From NCBI GenBank assembly GCA_029449235.1, contig JANATG010000012.1, positions 682,001-746,000 of the forward strand: a DNA stretch of 64,000 bases, given 5' to 3'. A model generated the notes under the pieces. That model ran no database searches, was not told the DNA's origin, and saw only the letters and a list, made by a program, of their open reading frames with translations. This document shows, in pieces, positions 1 through 11,100 of the stretch. Position 1 is the stretch's first letter. Each line of letters begins with the position of its first letter. The translations under genes were made by a program, and so were the position numbers. The DNA is from Linnemannia schmuckeri (Eukaryota > Mortierellomycota > Mortierellomycetes > Mortierellales > Mortierellaceae).

Positions 1-911
1 GCCCTTGTAAACAATTTTATAAGCACCTTTGCCTAGCACAGAGTTCAACTGAAGGAGTTTCAAGAACAAAAAGGCGAGGAAAAAAAAAAAGTGAGAGCAA
101 AAAGGTTAGTATGCAACTTTCAATTTCAGAACAAAGTGGGAAAGGGCCATATGGACGGTGTAGAACTACCTCATTGTGCAGCGTACCTCCCCTTCCCCCT
201 TTTTGTGTCTCCCCTGTTGGCTTGTAATCGAACGTCCGACGATCAGAGTCGAATGGCGACAGAGAACAAAACCTTTTTTTTTTCTTTATTTTCACGCCCC
301 TCCAAAAGAAAAGAAAAAGTTGTTTGTGTGAGGCATTTTTTTTGTTGGTGGCCAGCCTTCCAAGGGGGAACAAGTTAGCCTTGACGCCAAAAAAACTAAG
401 AACTCCTCTTTTTAATCGCGCAAAAAAAGGCACATAGGGCCGCCGTCGGCTTGTGTATTCCTGGCAAACAACGAGTGTTTATCTCGTTCATCCGCCAGTG
501 ATGATAATGACACAGAGCAAGACGGAAGTGAGGGAATATCGGACATGGTCATGGTATTGTTCCTGTAAAGTGTTTGTATATAAAACCTCATTGTCCCTCG
601 AAACAAAACGTCCTTTTTCCAAACATTCTTATTCTTTTCTTGTCCCCTCTTTTCCATTTGTCCGACATAGCAATGTAGAGTACAGAGTGAACCCAAAACC
701 AGAGCCAGAACCAGAACCCTGCGGTACACACACACACGCACAAATCACCCGACAATCAACCGCGCGAGTCAAGATACAGTGGTCACGATGTCCATACCTT
801 AGCGTATCGTCCGTTGGGGCTGACTTCGACCACCTTTTCAGGATCGTGCTTGGAGTGATCAATATACTCGGCTATGTTTGAAGGAGAAAAAAACGGCGTC
901 AGGGACGGGTG

Positions 912-952
<41 letters not shown>

Positions 953-1163
953 CAGGGCAGACAACAACGGCAAACAGCGTGGGACAGTGGAACAGTGGGG
1001 CACCCAAAACGTCAAACAAAACAAGGGAATTCCTGGACCACGAGTGAGTGAAAGGACACGTACAGAATGAGGAGTAGGTGCGCTCGTGCTCCTCGTCGTG
1101 GTGATGGTCAGACCCTTCGGAGCCACTCTGATAACCTCTGACGGACATGACTGGATCTGGCAT
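1..1163 (-). CDS. WNK-like serine/threonine kinase, N-terminal part (runs off left edge)
   Basis: Three exons of a gene that continues beyond base 1: 1163-1064, 871-798 and 48-1, giving the first 74 residues. The N-terminus is short and polar (His/Asp/Glu-rich). The kinase domain then begins with SPNGRYAK joined across the second intron to LNSVLGKGAYKIVYKG. That is the start of WNK (with-no-lysine) kinases: an N/D-G-R-Y/F lead-in and a glycine loop G-K-G-A-Y-K. The lysine inside this loop (strand beta 2) replaces the usual beta 3 lysine in WNK enzymes. The family controls ion transport and osmotic responses in animals and flowering or stress in plants; fungal roles are poorly known. Start chosen at the ATG giving a clean phase through both splice junctions. 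Intron 1 (872-1063) is 192 bases, stop-free in frame, and holds a 37-base A tract on the sense strand; intron 2 is 749 bases. The WNK call rests on 16 residues of kinase domain plus its lead-in. Confidence 0.72.
916..952. repeat. Homopolymer T37 (A37 on the sense strand of the WNK-like gene)
   Basis: Uninterrupted run of about 37 T on the plus strand, inside the first intron of the minus-strand kinase gene. Read through, it would encode a run of about twelve lysines. Confidence 0.95.
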
Positions 1164-2692
1164 GGCTGATTCAAATGAATGTGTATGTGTGTATGTGTTC
1201 AAAAGGGAGGAGGCGGATCTCTTTTTCTTTGACGTGCAGGTCTGTGTCTCTCGTAGATGTGAGAGTATTAGAGAATGTTGTTCGTAGAAAGACAATAGAG
1301 AGAGAGAAAAAAAAAAGAAGAAAAAAGGCGCAAGAAGGGAAGAAGGGTCTTTCTTTGTGATTATTTTTTCTTTATGTTTTAGAAAGGATCCAATGGTTGA
1401 GAAGACACAATGATCAAATGGAGTCTGGATTGGATTGAGAATCGATTGCTGAAGTAAAGAGAGCGACGAGAGCGTTGGTGTGGTTGAGGAGAGAGAGAGG
1501 GTAGGAGGCGCAAATCATGGAGAATTGTTGTCGATATGTTATAAGGGTTATTGCAGTTGTGTGGAGCTGTTGGAATAAAAACAAATATAAAAAAAAAGTT
1601 GAAGGGAAAAGAAAAAGAAGAACAAGAGGAAGGAAGAGAAAAGGACGAGAGATAAAAAGAAGCAGAGAAGTGAGCACAATCAGCATTTTCGCATCCAGGG
1701 CAAACGCAGATGGACAGATATTCAGACAGAGAGCGAGAGAGAGAGACGCGCTTGAACCCCATCTCAAACTGAGCAAAATAATTACACAAACAGACAGAAG
1801 ACCCTTTCCCAGGCACAAGGCACAAAGCACAAAATAATAAAGCGAAAAAGAAAGAAGAAAACGCGACCTGCCTTGCCCCGTCCCAATTCACATGTGCCTG
1901 ACCCTTTTGATATGCTTGCTGACCGACAGAGCAGATAGAGAAAGAAGGAGAAAGGATAGAAAAAAGGGACAAGGAAGACAGAACGAAAGAAAAATACGCA
2001 TTCTCGGTGGTTGTTCCCCTTCTCTCCTCAGATCTTGTTTGTATGTGTTTTTGTGTGAATTGAGCGTTTTTTTTTTTTTTTTTTCCCGGTCGCGGTACAG
2101 GACAGATCCTTCCCTTTTATGCGTGAAAATCCCGTCACTTTATTCTTCTCTCATGTCGCCAAACAAACAAAATAAAGCATGCTGTATGATTGATAAACAT
2201 GTGCCATAAGGCATAAACATGAGGATAAGGGTCCAGTTAGGCTCTTGGAATGCAACGGGCACGACGAAAGAAACGAGAGAGAGTAGCTGTTTTTCATGGT
2301 ACCTTGGATCTACCCAGGATTCTTGAGTTTACTAAGCGCCACCAATTTTCCAAGTGACGTATAAGAAGATATGATTGCAGCATCTGCTGGATCACATTCG
2401 CGCTCGCCCTTTTTGCTTTTCTCTTATTGCTCGCACAATGTCCCACACCGTGTTCAAAGGTCGAGCAAGTCCTTTTTTCAGTCCTAATCTTGCTGCGACC
2501 TTTTTTTTGGACTCGACTCCACCGCGGCATCAACTCCTCTTATTTATCCTTTCTCACTCTTTTACTTTTATTACTACACACGCAACAACATCCTTCTCGT
2601 CCCTTCTTCCCGTCTCTTCACCACACAGACCATTCAACTTCTCGTACTCCCCACTTCCTCCCTTCCCCTGAAATCCACACTCCCTACCCATA
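1164..2692. promoter_or_regulatory. Divergent intergenic region between the WNK-like kinase and PP2A-A
   Basis: No credible coding exon. The half next to the kinase is purine-rich on the plus strand, that is, pyrimidine-rich on the kinase sense strand. The last 200 bases before PP2A are C/T-rich on the plus strand, as in the leaders of the other genes here. An 18-base T run sits at about 2067. The two genes are head to head, so both promoters must lie here. Confidence 0.6.
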
Positions 2693-5389
2693 ATGAACCC
2701 TGAGAGTGAAGAGCTTTACCCTATCGCTATTCTGATAGATGAGCTCAGACACGACGACGTCTCCCTCCGCCTCAATGCCATCAAGAGACTCAACACCATC
2801 GCCCTCGCCCTCGGACATCAGCGCACCCGCGAGGAGCTGATCCCCTTCCTCGACGGTAATCTCCCCACCTCCACCATCGGATCCTTCTCTCAAAAAAAGA
2901 GTTAACATACAAGTGGTGCATCCATCACCAGCCTCCCCACTCCACTATGCTCACCACACACATCCACTCCTTTCCCACCTTTTAAACTTGCAATAGAATC
3001 CATCGATGATGAAGATGAGGTTTTGCTCGCCTTGGCCGGAGAGCTTGGCGAATTCACAGAGTATATTGGTGGCCCTCAGTTTGCCCACATTCTGTTGCAG
3101 CCCCTGGAGAACCTGGCTGCTGTGGAGGAGACCATGGTTCGCGACAAGGTAAATGATTCCGTCAGGACCTCACACTACCCAAGCAGCAGGGGGCAATACA
3201 CATCGAGAGAAGGATGAAGAAGGAGACGATGTATATTGTCTTGCAACGACCAAAACACAGCACCAAACGCACGCATACCTCTCGCATACCGCCCGCATCG
3301 ATCCGTTCGTCTCACGCGTCAAAAAAACCACCTACATCGCATATCTCTTTTTCTTTCACCCATCCCCCATCATAGGCGGTCGAGTCTCTGAACAAGATTT
3401 GCCCTCAATTGAGCCAAGCTCAGTTGGAGCAGTATTACATCCCCTTGCTGAAGCGCTTGACTCTTGGAGACTGGTTCACCAGTCGTACCTCTGCCACTGG
3501 TCTCTATGCCTGCGGTTATCCCTTGGCCTCGCCAGCATCTCAGGAGGACATGCGCAAGTAAGGGCAATGGACAGACAGGACGGCCGCCTTACCAACTGGA
3601 CTTTTTACCTCGTAACATGGAGACTGACCAATCTTTTAAAATATCCTCAATACTAACAGGTCATTCGGACAGCTCTGTGCAGATGATACTCCTATGGTTC
3701 GCCGCGCTGCTGCCACCCACCTTGGTGTAAGATGGTGACTTTTTTTGCTCTCACGCAATAACTGAACATAGACAAGGACATGTCAAGGACAACTATCGGC
3801 AAGTAGGCACTTAAACCAGATCCTTTCATTTGCTTGTACGATTCATTTAGGCCTTCGCCAAGAAGGTTGGCAAGGAGCACCTTATCTCGGATATTATCCC
3901 ATTGTTTAACAAGCTTGCACAAGACGAGCAGGACTCTGTCCGTTTGTTGACAGTCACCGATCTCGTCGCCATTGCAGAGGAGCTTTCGCCAGAGGAGAGC
4001 AAGGCCTACTTCTTGCAGACCCTCAAGAGCATGGTTGCCGACAAGTCGTGGAGAGTTCGCTACATGATTGCCGATAACTTTGTCAAGGCAAGTGCATGCG
4101 ATACATTTGGTCTGGATGTCGTGGCGTTTTATGATCAGTCACGAGTATACGGGAGTACAGTGCAACTAAAACATCACGTTGTACTCCTTGCATCAAATGC
4201 TTATAGTTGAGCAAGGCTGTTGGCGAAGAATTTACGCGTGAGGATCTTGTTGTCGCGTTTGTCAGACTTTTGAAGGATAACGAGGCCGAGGTTCGCACCG
4301 CTGCATCTGGACAGGTCCCTGGTACGATTAATAACTATGATTTCAGGATGCGCTCTGCAGTAGCTACAAAGAAACGCGTTTATTTACGTCCACTGATTGC
4401 GCTCACTAACTGTTGTCCTCGCTTGCATATACTAGGTTTCTCTGAGTTGATCGACAAGGACACTATTCTGAACTACATTTTACCATGCGTGAGGGATTTG
4501 GTTACAGACACTTCGCAGCACGTCCGCGCTGCTCTCGCCATGCAGATCAGTGGATTGGCACCTATTCTTGGGAAGGAGGCAACAACCGAACACCTTTTGC
4601 CTCTCTTTTTGCAGTTGCTCAAGGACGAGTTCCCCGATGTGCGCCTGAACATTATTTCAAAGCTCGAGACTGTGAACAAGGTCATCGGCATCGAGCTTCT
4701 CTCGCAGTCGTTGTTGCCAGCTATTGTTGAATTGGCCGAGGATAAGCAGTGGCGCGTGCGCTTGGCTATTATCGATTATATCCCCTTGTTGGCGACTCAA
4801 CTTGGTGTCGAATTTTTCGACGAGAAGCTCGGAGCTCTTTGCATGTCGTGGTTGGGCGACAGTGTCTTTTCAATCCGTGAGGCTGCCACAGTCAACCTTC
4901 GCAAGTTGACCGAGGTCTTTGGCGTCGACTGGGCCAAGCAGACCATCATCCCTAAGGTTCTCGCCATGGGAACCCATCCCAACTACCTGTACAGAATGAC
5001 TACCATCTTTGCCATTACGGTACGTGCTTGTCCTTTTTGTCTGTTTCCGAACTGGAACTGCCATCAATTGGATTGAATGTTAAGGCACCACACTAACAGT
5101 GAATGTTTGATCATGATGCGAAAATTAGGCTATGGCACCGGCAGTGACCCCAGAAGTGATTCGCGACTACATTTTGCCGACGGTCACCAACCTGGTCTCG
5201 GACCCTATCCCCAATATTCGCTTCAACGTTGCAAAGTCGATAGAAGCATTGATTCCTGTTTTGATGCAGAACCCCGACACGGCACCCTTGGTCGATCAGC
5301 AGCTCAAGCCAGCACTGATCAAGCTCAGCGAGGACTCTGACAACGACGTCCGCTTCTTCTCTCAGAAGGCTCTCTTGCCCGTGCAATAG
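2693..5389 (+). CDS. TPD3: Protein phosphatase 2A scaffold (A/PR65) subunit
   Basis: Eight exons: 2693-2855, 2997-3148, 3376-3557, 3660-3726, 3851-4087, 4207-4321, 4436-5019 and 5129-5389; 586 residues, close to the 589 of animal PR65. The protein is built almost entirely of HEAT repeats of about 39 residues, seen as recurring helix pairs with the pattern D-x-x-x-x-V-R, for example LKDEFPDVRLNIISKLE and LAEDKQWRVRLAIIDYIPLLA. It begins with YPIAILIDELRHDDVSLRLNAIKRL, the typical PR65 repeat 1. It acts as the rigid scaffold joining the PP2A catalytic and B regulatory subunits in cytoplasm and nucleus, controlling cell cycle, morphogenesis and stress signalling. Start is the first ATG after a C/T-rich leader. 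Intron 5 has a GC donor; intron 6 (114 bases) is a multiple of three without an in-frame stop. A polyadenylation-type AATAAA lies at 5684-5689. Confidence 0.96.
4088..4206 (+). other. GC-AG intron in the PP2A scaffold gene
   Basis: The exon ends in GTC AAG and is followed by GCAAGT; the acceptor is TTATAG. The joined product reads ADNFVKLSKAVGEEF, matching the PR65 repeat at this place. GC donors typically keep a strong match elsewhere (AAG before, AAGT after), and this one does. Retention would end the protein after about 40 foreign residues. Confidence 0.9.
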
Positions 5390-6145
5390 TAGTCTGGTGA
5401 AGGAGATGCTTATTCTTTTACCTGTCGGCAGGGAGCCAAGGGCGACACGGTTTGGAAGATTTACACACAGAAAACAATAATAATTCCCTACAAAACGAAC
5501 GAAAAAAAAAAATAAGAAAATGAAGAAACAACAAAAAAAAAAAAGCAGGAGAGGGTTATGGGTGAGGCGAGTAGGTTGATTAGAGACGAGTGAAGGAGAG
5601 GGACAGGCAGCAGATACACACCATTCTGCCTCTCGCTCCTTCCCTCTTCCCATGGGCACACAACAGCACACAACACATGCAACAATAAATTCGAGGTTAA
5701 ATAATTCTTTGTTATTATTATGGGTTCATGGTCTGGTATGGGTCATTAGGTATCTTTCTATTCCGAAGTTGGCGAACTTGCGTTTTTTTTTTTGTGATGG
5801 AAGGTGGCGTTATCAAAAATGGGCAAAGAGGAAAAAGAATGGAGGGAGAGAGGAAGATTAATGAAGAAGGGGGGTCCATCATACATTGGCCTTGGGGTTT
5901 GTTCCTCCCAGCCTTTTCTCGTCTCTGATAAGAATCTCTTCACAAATGCGGGACACACAAAGAAACGACCATATTATAGAGAAGCAACAAAGAACCCAGG
6001 CGATGAGGAGAAGGGGCAAAGAGCAAATGGCGGGTAAATAATGAACAAAAGGAAGAAGGAAAAAAAAACAAGCAGGAACCATATTATTTTTTTCTTCATT
6101 TTTTTTTTTTTTCTTTTCAGAGTGCAAGTGAGTCTCGGGATTGCT
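5390..6145. other. Convergent intergenic region (3' ends of PP2A-A and the KPG-repeat membrane protein)
   Basis: Contains the 3' UTR of PP2A with AATAAA at 5684-5689 and, toward the right, the 3' UTR of the minus-strand gene. Several short A or T runs (8-14 bases) are present, for example near 5500, 5530 and 6090-6110. No coding potential beyond low-complexity frames. Confidence 0.6.
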
Positions 6146-8347
6146 TTAGCGACCTCCAATGTGGGCGAGTGGAGGAGGTGAGGAGGGAGTCATGCCGTGG
6201 GCCGAGAACTGGCCTGACCGACGGGAATGCAAGCTATGCTGGCTATTCTGGGACCGAGCCGAGGTCTGACGGGAGAGGTTGGCGCCAGTGCCAGCACCAG
6301 CTCCAACAATTGCGACTCCCGAGAGACCGCTGGGTCCATGAGGACCAGGACCTCCAGCGGGACCGGTCGTACCGGGGGCGTAGAAACCCTGAGCGGCATC
6401 CTTGACCAGAGCCATAAAAGACTCATGACGGAAGGCCGTGCGGGGGGCTTCGTCCATTTCTGGGTTGGGACCTGTGGCCTCTTCGACGGCGCGCTGGCGC
6501 TCACGACGGCGGTAGACTCCGAGGGCGACCAGACCTGCGAGAGCGACGGAACCGACGACAGCGCCGACGATGGTGCCGATTGAGGAGCTAGAACTGCCGG
6601 CCATGGAGCCATTGGGGGTGGCATTCAGACCCGAAGTAGGTTGAGCGCCGTTAGGGGACCCGTTGTTGCCGGAGGGGAGGTTCTGAGCGGGGGAACCTGT
6701 GCTCTCGGTGGGGGGGACAACAGTGGGAGGAGTAGGCACGATAGGGGTGTCAGTCGTCGTGGGCACGACTGTTGGTGGGACTGGGGGAACCACAGGGGCG
6801 ACTGTGGGGACGGTGGGGGCCGTGGTTGTGGTTGTGGGCTCGGGCTTGGGCTTGTGGGTGTGGGTTGGCTTGTGCGTAGGCTTGTGAGGCTTCTTGGTCT
6901 TTGTCTTTGAGGGCTTGGGCTTGGGCTTGTGAGGCTTGGGCTTGGGCTTGTGATCAGGCTTGCCTGGCTTGTGGGGCTTGTCGGGTTTGCCGGGTTTGCC
7001 GTGATCAGGCTTTCCAGGCTTTCCAGGCTTTCCAGGTTTGCCAGGCTTACCATGATCAGGCTTACCAGGCTTATCGGGCTTACCATGATCGGGCTTACCA
7101 TGTCCAGGCTTATGAGTAGGCTTAGGGCGATGGTTCTCAACCGGTGCCGTCAAATGCGCAGGACGACGGCGCTTAGGCTCATGCTCCAAATGAAGTTCTT
7201 TAGGAGGGACATCAGTAGTCTCAGAACGCGAGGGACCAGGACGACCGCGAGGACGCTCATGCTCACCGTGGGAATCACCACGGCGACGGAACTGGAGACC
7301 ACCCGTACGCGCATAGTTGGCGATGTGATCCTCGATAATCTCGATGTGAAGAGAGTTGGGAGAGGCGCGCTTGTAGAGGACGGGGACAGGGTCGTCGATG
7401 CGATGCGGGTTTCTGTCGAAGGTGGGGGCTTGGATGGTGTTTGTTTCCTCAGAGGACGAGGAGGAGTCGGCAACGGCTATACATTATGGAACATGAGATA
7501 TGCGATGATGAGATGTTAATAAATGTGATGTTCAATTGCAATGCGGGATAGGTCCAATTTGTGTTCAGTTGTGGGCACAATCGATATGTCGAATCTCTGT
7601 TGTTCCTAGTCTGTGTGTCCTGTGTTCGTGTGCTTTGCTTCTCCTGCAAGGAAAAAGTCTAGGATCCAAGCAGAAAAAGATGCAGCAGCAGTTGCAGCAG
7701 CAGTTGCAGCACATGAAAAAAAAATATACCCAATTGGCTTTTCCTTCCGTTCCTGTGCCTTTTTCTACACTTTTTTTTTCTCATATAGCGCGAGAAAAAG
7801 AAAGGTAAAACAGAAAGCCTCCTTGAGAGCGGCATGCGAAACAACAAGTGCAATCCTTTTTTCTACACGTTTGTATATAAAGGCGTCCCTTTCTTCGTCG
7901 GGGCACCTTTTTTGCTCCTGCGACCATTCCATTCCTCCGACGGTTGAAACAAGTCGAGACAATAATATAAATGACCAAGGAGGTAAAAGAGGTAAAAAAA
8001 AAGGCAAGTATGGGTGCGTGTGTGTTTGCAGTCGGGAATGTAATATAAAAAGCGCCTCTCTTTCTCTCGACAGCTTTGTCGCTGACAAAGAGACGGTATA
8101 TAAACTCTGGTTGTCGAGTTCCTGAGGGTGACATGCACAATCATGCATCTGCTCCTTCCTCTTTCCTCCTTGCCGTTCCTTCCTGCCAATTGCCGAGGGA
8201 AAAGTAAATAGATCCTCTATTTTCCTTTGTCGAGTGTGTGCTATGGTAGTTGCTTTACAGTTGATGTTCTGAGAGGGTATTTTTACCTGGGTGGACTGCA
8301 ACCAGGCAGAACACGGCCGCAACCTGGAGTGCCCAAGAGATTCTCAT
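6146..8347 (-). CDS. Secreted/single-pass membrane protein with Lys-Pro-Gly repeat ectodomain
   Basis: Two exons, 8347-8287 and 7476-6146, give 463 residues; the 810-base intron joins in phase 1. Exon 1 encodes a signal peptide (MRISWALQVAAVFCLVAVHP). Then follow a polar Ser/Glu segment and an Arg-rich stretch (about 70-125). Residues 135-235 are dominated by K-P-G, K-P-D-H-G and K-P-H/K-P-K repeats, and then comes a Thr/Pro/Val-rich stalk. A Ser run precedes a single hydrophobic helix (about 320-342, IGTIVGAVVGSVALAGLVAL), stopped by RRRER, and a cytosolic tail of about 120 residues rich in Ser, Gly and His. The layout of signal peptide, low-complexity stalk, one membrane span and tail recalls fungal cell-wall stress sensors (Wsc/Mid2 type). 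No cysteine-rich WSC domain is visible, so this is analogy only. The ectodomain is strikingly basic and could bind anionic wall polymers or DNA; that is inference. Confidence 0.8.
6840..7120 (-). repeat. Coding tandem repeats (KPG / KPDHG / KPKPKPH units)
   Basis: Imperfect 9-24 base repeats with the recurring plus-strand core GGCTTACCAGG/GGCTTTCCAGG encode the Lys-Pro-Gly array. Third codon positions vary between neighbouring units, so the array is conserved at protein level rather than freshly expanded, except for a nearly identical run at about 7010-7045. Confidence 0.85.
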
Positions 8348-11009
8348 GGGAACGTTTTGTTGTACTGTTGCTTGTTTGTTGCTTTTAGTTGTTGGTATAC
8401 CGGGTCGATGTGAAGAAAAGTCGACTCGTTAAATAAGTCTGAGTTGTTGGTTTTGGTGACAGAGTGTGGAGGAAGACGCGGGAGATAGGGCGAGGGTTAC
8501 AAGACGACGAATAGGATAGTAAGAAAAAAAAATAAAGAATGAAGGACAATGGGTCAGTCTTGAGGTATGCATGCAAAAAAGGACTAAAGTTGGAGAGACA
8601 GCTGTGTTTTGTGTTGAAGGAGTCATTTGGAGAATGGAAAGTGGAGTGATGGAAGAGTGAACTTGGTGAGAGTGAAAGAGTGCTTGTGTGGTAACAGGGA
8701 GAAAGAGTGAGGTGTGAAAGAGTGGCGAGGTCAGGAAATGGGCAGAAGGACGAAAGAGAGGAAGAGGTTGAAGGCGACGCTTACTTTTTTGGTGAAAAGG
8801 ACGAAGTTGAGTGTGCGTTAAGGGTCTTCCTTGTTGGTGTTTAAGTTGGTTTTAGGGACGAGTTGGGGATGGGCGAGGACGGGCGTGAGAGTAGTCGGTT
8901 ATGTTATGCATCGAGATGATGGAGTGGAGGAAGGGAAGGATGATGATGCAATGCAAAGAGGAGGAGGAGGAGAGGGTATGCCCGTACAAGGGAGGAAGGG
9001 GATGAAAGCGAGAGTTGATGTCGAGACAGGTTCACCAGACACTGCCGAGAAGGAGGATGGAGATGGGATGAATGAGAGGGAGGGGGAACCGGAAGGGAAG
9101 AAAAAGGCACAAAGAAGAAAAAGAAGAATTCAGGCACCATCAGTTAATATTGGATAAATCACCATCGTCCATCACACAGGCCTATTTGTCTCTCTCCCTC
9201 TCTCTCGTTCTGGTTGGCCATGTCTTGTTGTTTTCTTGACAGGCTTGCTGCTTGCTCACACGCTTATTTAGCAGATATGGCCACACACTTACGCTATTTT
9301 GCTGACATGTTCATGTATTTGTAGACAACCTGCGTGAACGCCTGTCGTCGCTGTTAATCTTGGCTGGGAACCGACCGACCAACCGCTTACATTTGGTCCT
9401 TGTGTGCAAGACACACTTCCTCACTCGTTCACTTCACAACGAGCAACAGCAATCATTTGCAAAAAAACACACTCAAGATGAGAAATAAAAACACTTGAGA
9501 GCTTTTTTTACTTCGTTAGACAAAGAAAAAAAACGGTGAGCGCCGATTGGAATGGCCTGCCTTTCTCTACCTCTCTCCCCTCCCCTCGTTACCCAGTCTA
9601 TATATGTGTGTACACTTGTTATTTTTTGCGCATCCTGCACAATGAACGATACGAGTCTCAGTGAAAGAGAAAAGACACAGAGAACGACAGGGTACCTCTA
9701 CCTCAAGGAGCCTATTCCTGACCCAAGTTGCAGCTTTTTGCAGAGTGAAAGAAGGAAGGGGATGCAGGAAATGGGTTCACAAGCTGGATCAAATTATCAA
9801 ATTAGCGTCAATTGCCTATATATTTTGAGAGCAATAATCTCATAAATAAAACTGTGTGTGTGCTTTTCGAGACAAGGTCAACATAATTAGCACACCGTGG
9901 AAGCCACGAAAAAAAAGTGGCGGTTAATTGGGTCTATGTAATGGCTCTGACTGGCACCCTGCTTGAAAGGCACAGGGTCCCCTTTTTGTTTTTGCCCTCA
10001 CCTCCACCTCTGAAAGTATCATTTTATTCGGCGCTCACCACCACCATTATCATCATCTGCACCCAAATGCCGTTGATATGAGAAAATAGAAGCACTGCTT
10101 GGCTCGTGTGCCAAGGAAGAAAGAGGGAGGTATTTATTATCCTTCAAAGGAATGTGAGGCGTAGAAAAGTAACAAATATCATATGCATGTCGTGTTGAAG
10201 CCCAGTTTACTACATCACTATACAAAACCTACACGCCATCACCTTCTTTATCGTTTTTTTCTCTTCCTTTTCTACAATGTCTTTTTTCACAAGCCTCTGG
10301 TATTACATGAAGACCAAGCCTCCTACTTCATCACGCTCTCGTTACTTTTCAATCAATTGCTCAAACGCGCTACTAACATTTGCCTTTCATCTCTAGTCGC
10401 TCCATTTTGGCACTATTTTTCACTATCATTCCCTTGAACAAGGTCATGTCAAAGGTCTAATTGCTTCCGAGAACACATAGCCTTGTGCCTGGTCGAGGGT
10501 GCCTCCATCTCAACACGATGAAGCTCCCCTGTTGTGTATGATGCATGGTAATTACCCTCTTTCCTCTAGTACTTGCAAGTTCGCGATCAACATTAGGTAA
10601 AAAAAAAAGTGATATGACATTTTGTCAGGTTCACTTTCTCCTCGACGAGTAGAAAGAAGACGTCGAAAAAGTGAAGAGAACATCTGTCCTCCTTTTTTGA
10701 AATCAATATATTACTATCAATGCCTTGCAGGACAGGTTGCATCTCAAGTCCCAACATCTCATCGTATCATCCCTTTTAATGTGTGTATGGGCGCCTATTC
10801 TTGTCGAAGGGGGTGATTGAGTGAGCATTGGGTAACCTGCAAAAAAAAGAAGGGATCATTATTTCCTATCGTTACTCTATTGGTGCTTTGCACGGAAATA
10901 AGGAAGTCTAATTTATTATCAACTTTCAGGGACAGAAACGAAAAAAATTGGTGTCCGTATTGGCACCCGCATTAGGAAACCGTGGACATGAAAAAAAGCT
11001 AACAAGACA

Positions 11010-11100
11010 CATCTTAAGACTCCACCACCCCGATTCACTCGCTTACTCCTCACTCCTACTCTTCTACTCTCGCTCACTCCCTATCATGGATCACCCGTAG
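11010..11100 (+). promoter_or_regulatory. Orphan pyrimidine-rich leader-like segment
   Basis: A C/T-rich stretch of about 75 bases, like the leaders of the recognised genes here, ends in an ATG at 11086 followed by GAT CAC CCG TAG. It could be a small upstream frame, the first exon of a gene with donor GTAGGC inside the apparent stop, or the start of a non-coding transcript. No continuation was recognised. Confidence 0.25.

Noticed and set aside
7680..7715. GCAGCAGTT repeats as a coding poly-Gln or Ala exon
   Set aside because: They lie in the 810-base intron of the membrane protein gene and join no frame.
8831..9157. Open frame of 108 codons on the plus strand
   Set aside because: Gly/Glu/Arg/Lys low complexity from a purine-rich strand, no domain, no splice partners, and opposite to a presumed promoter.
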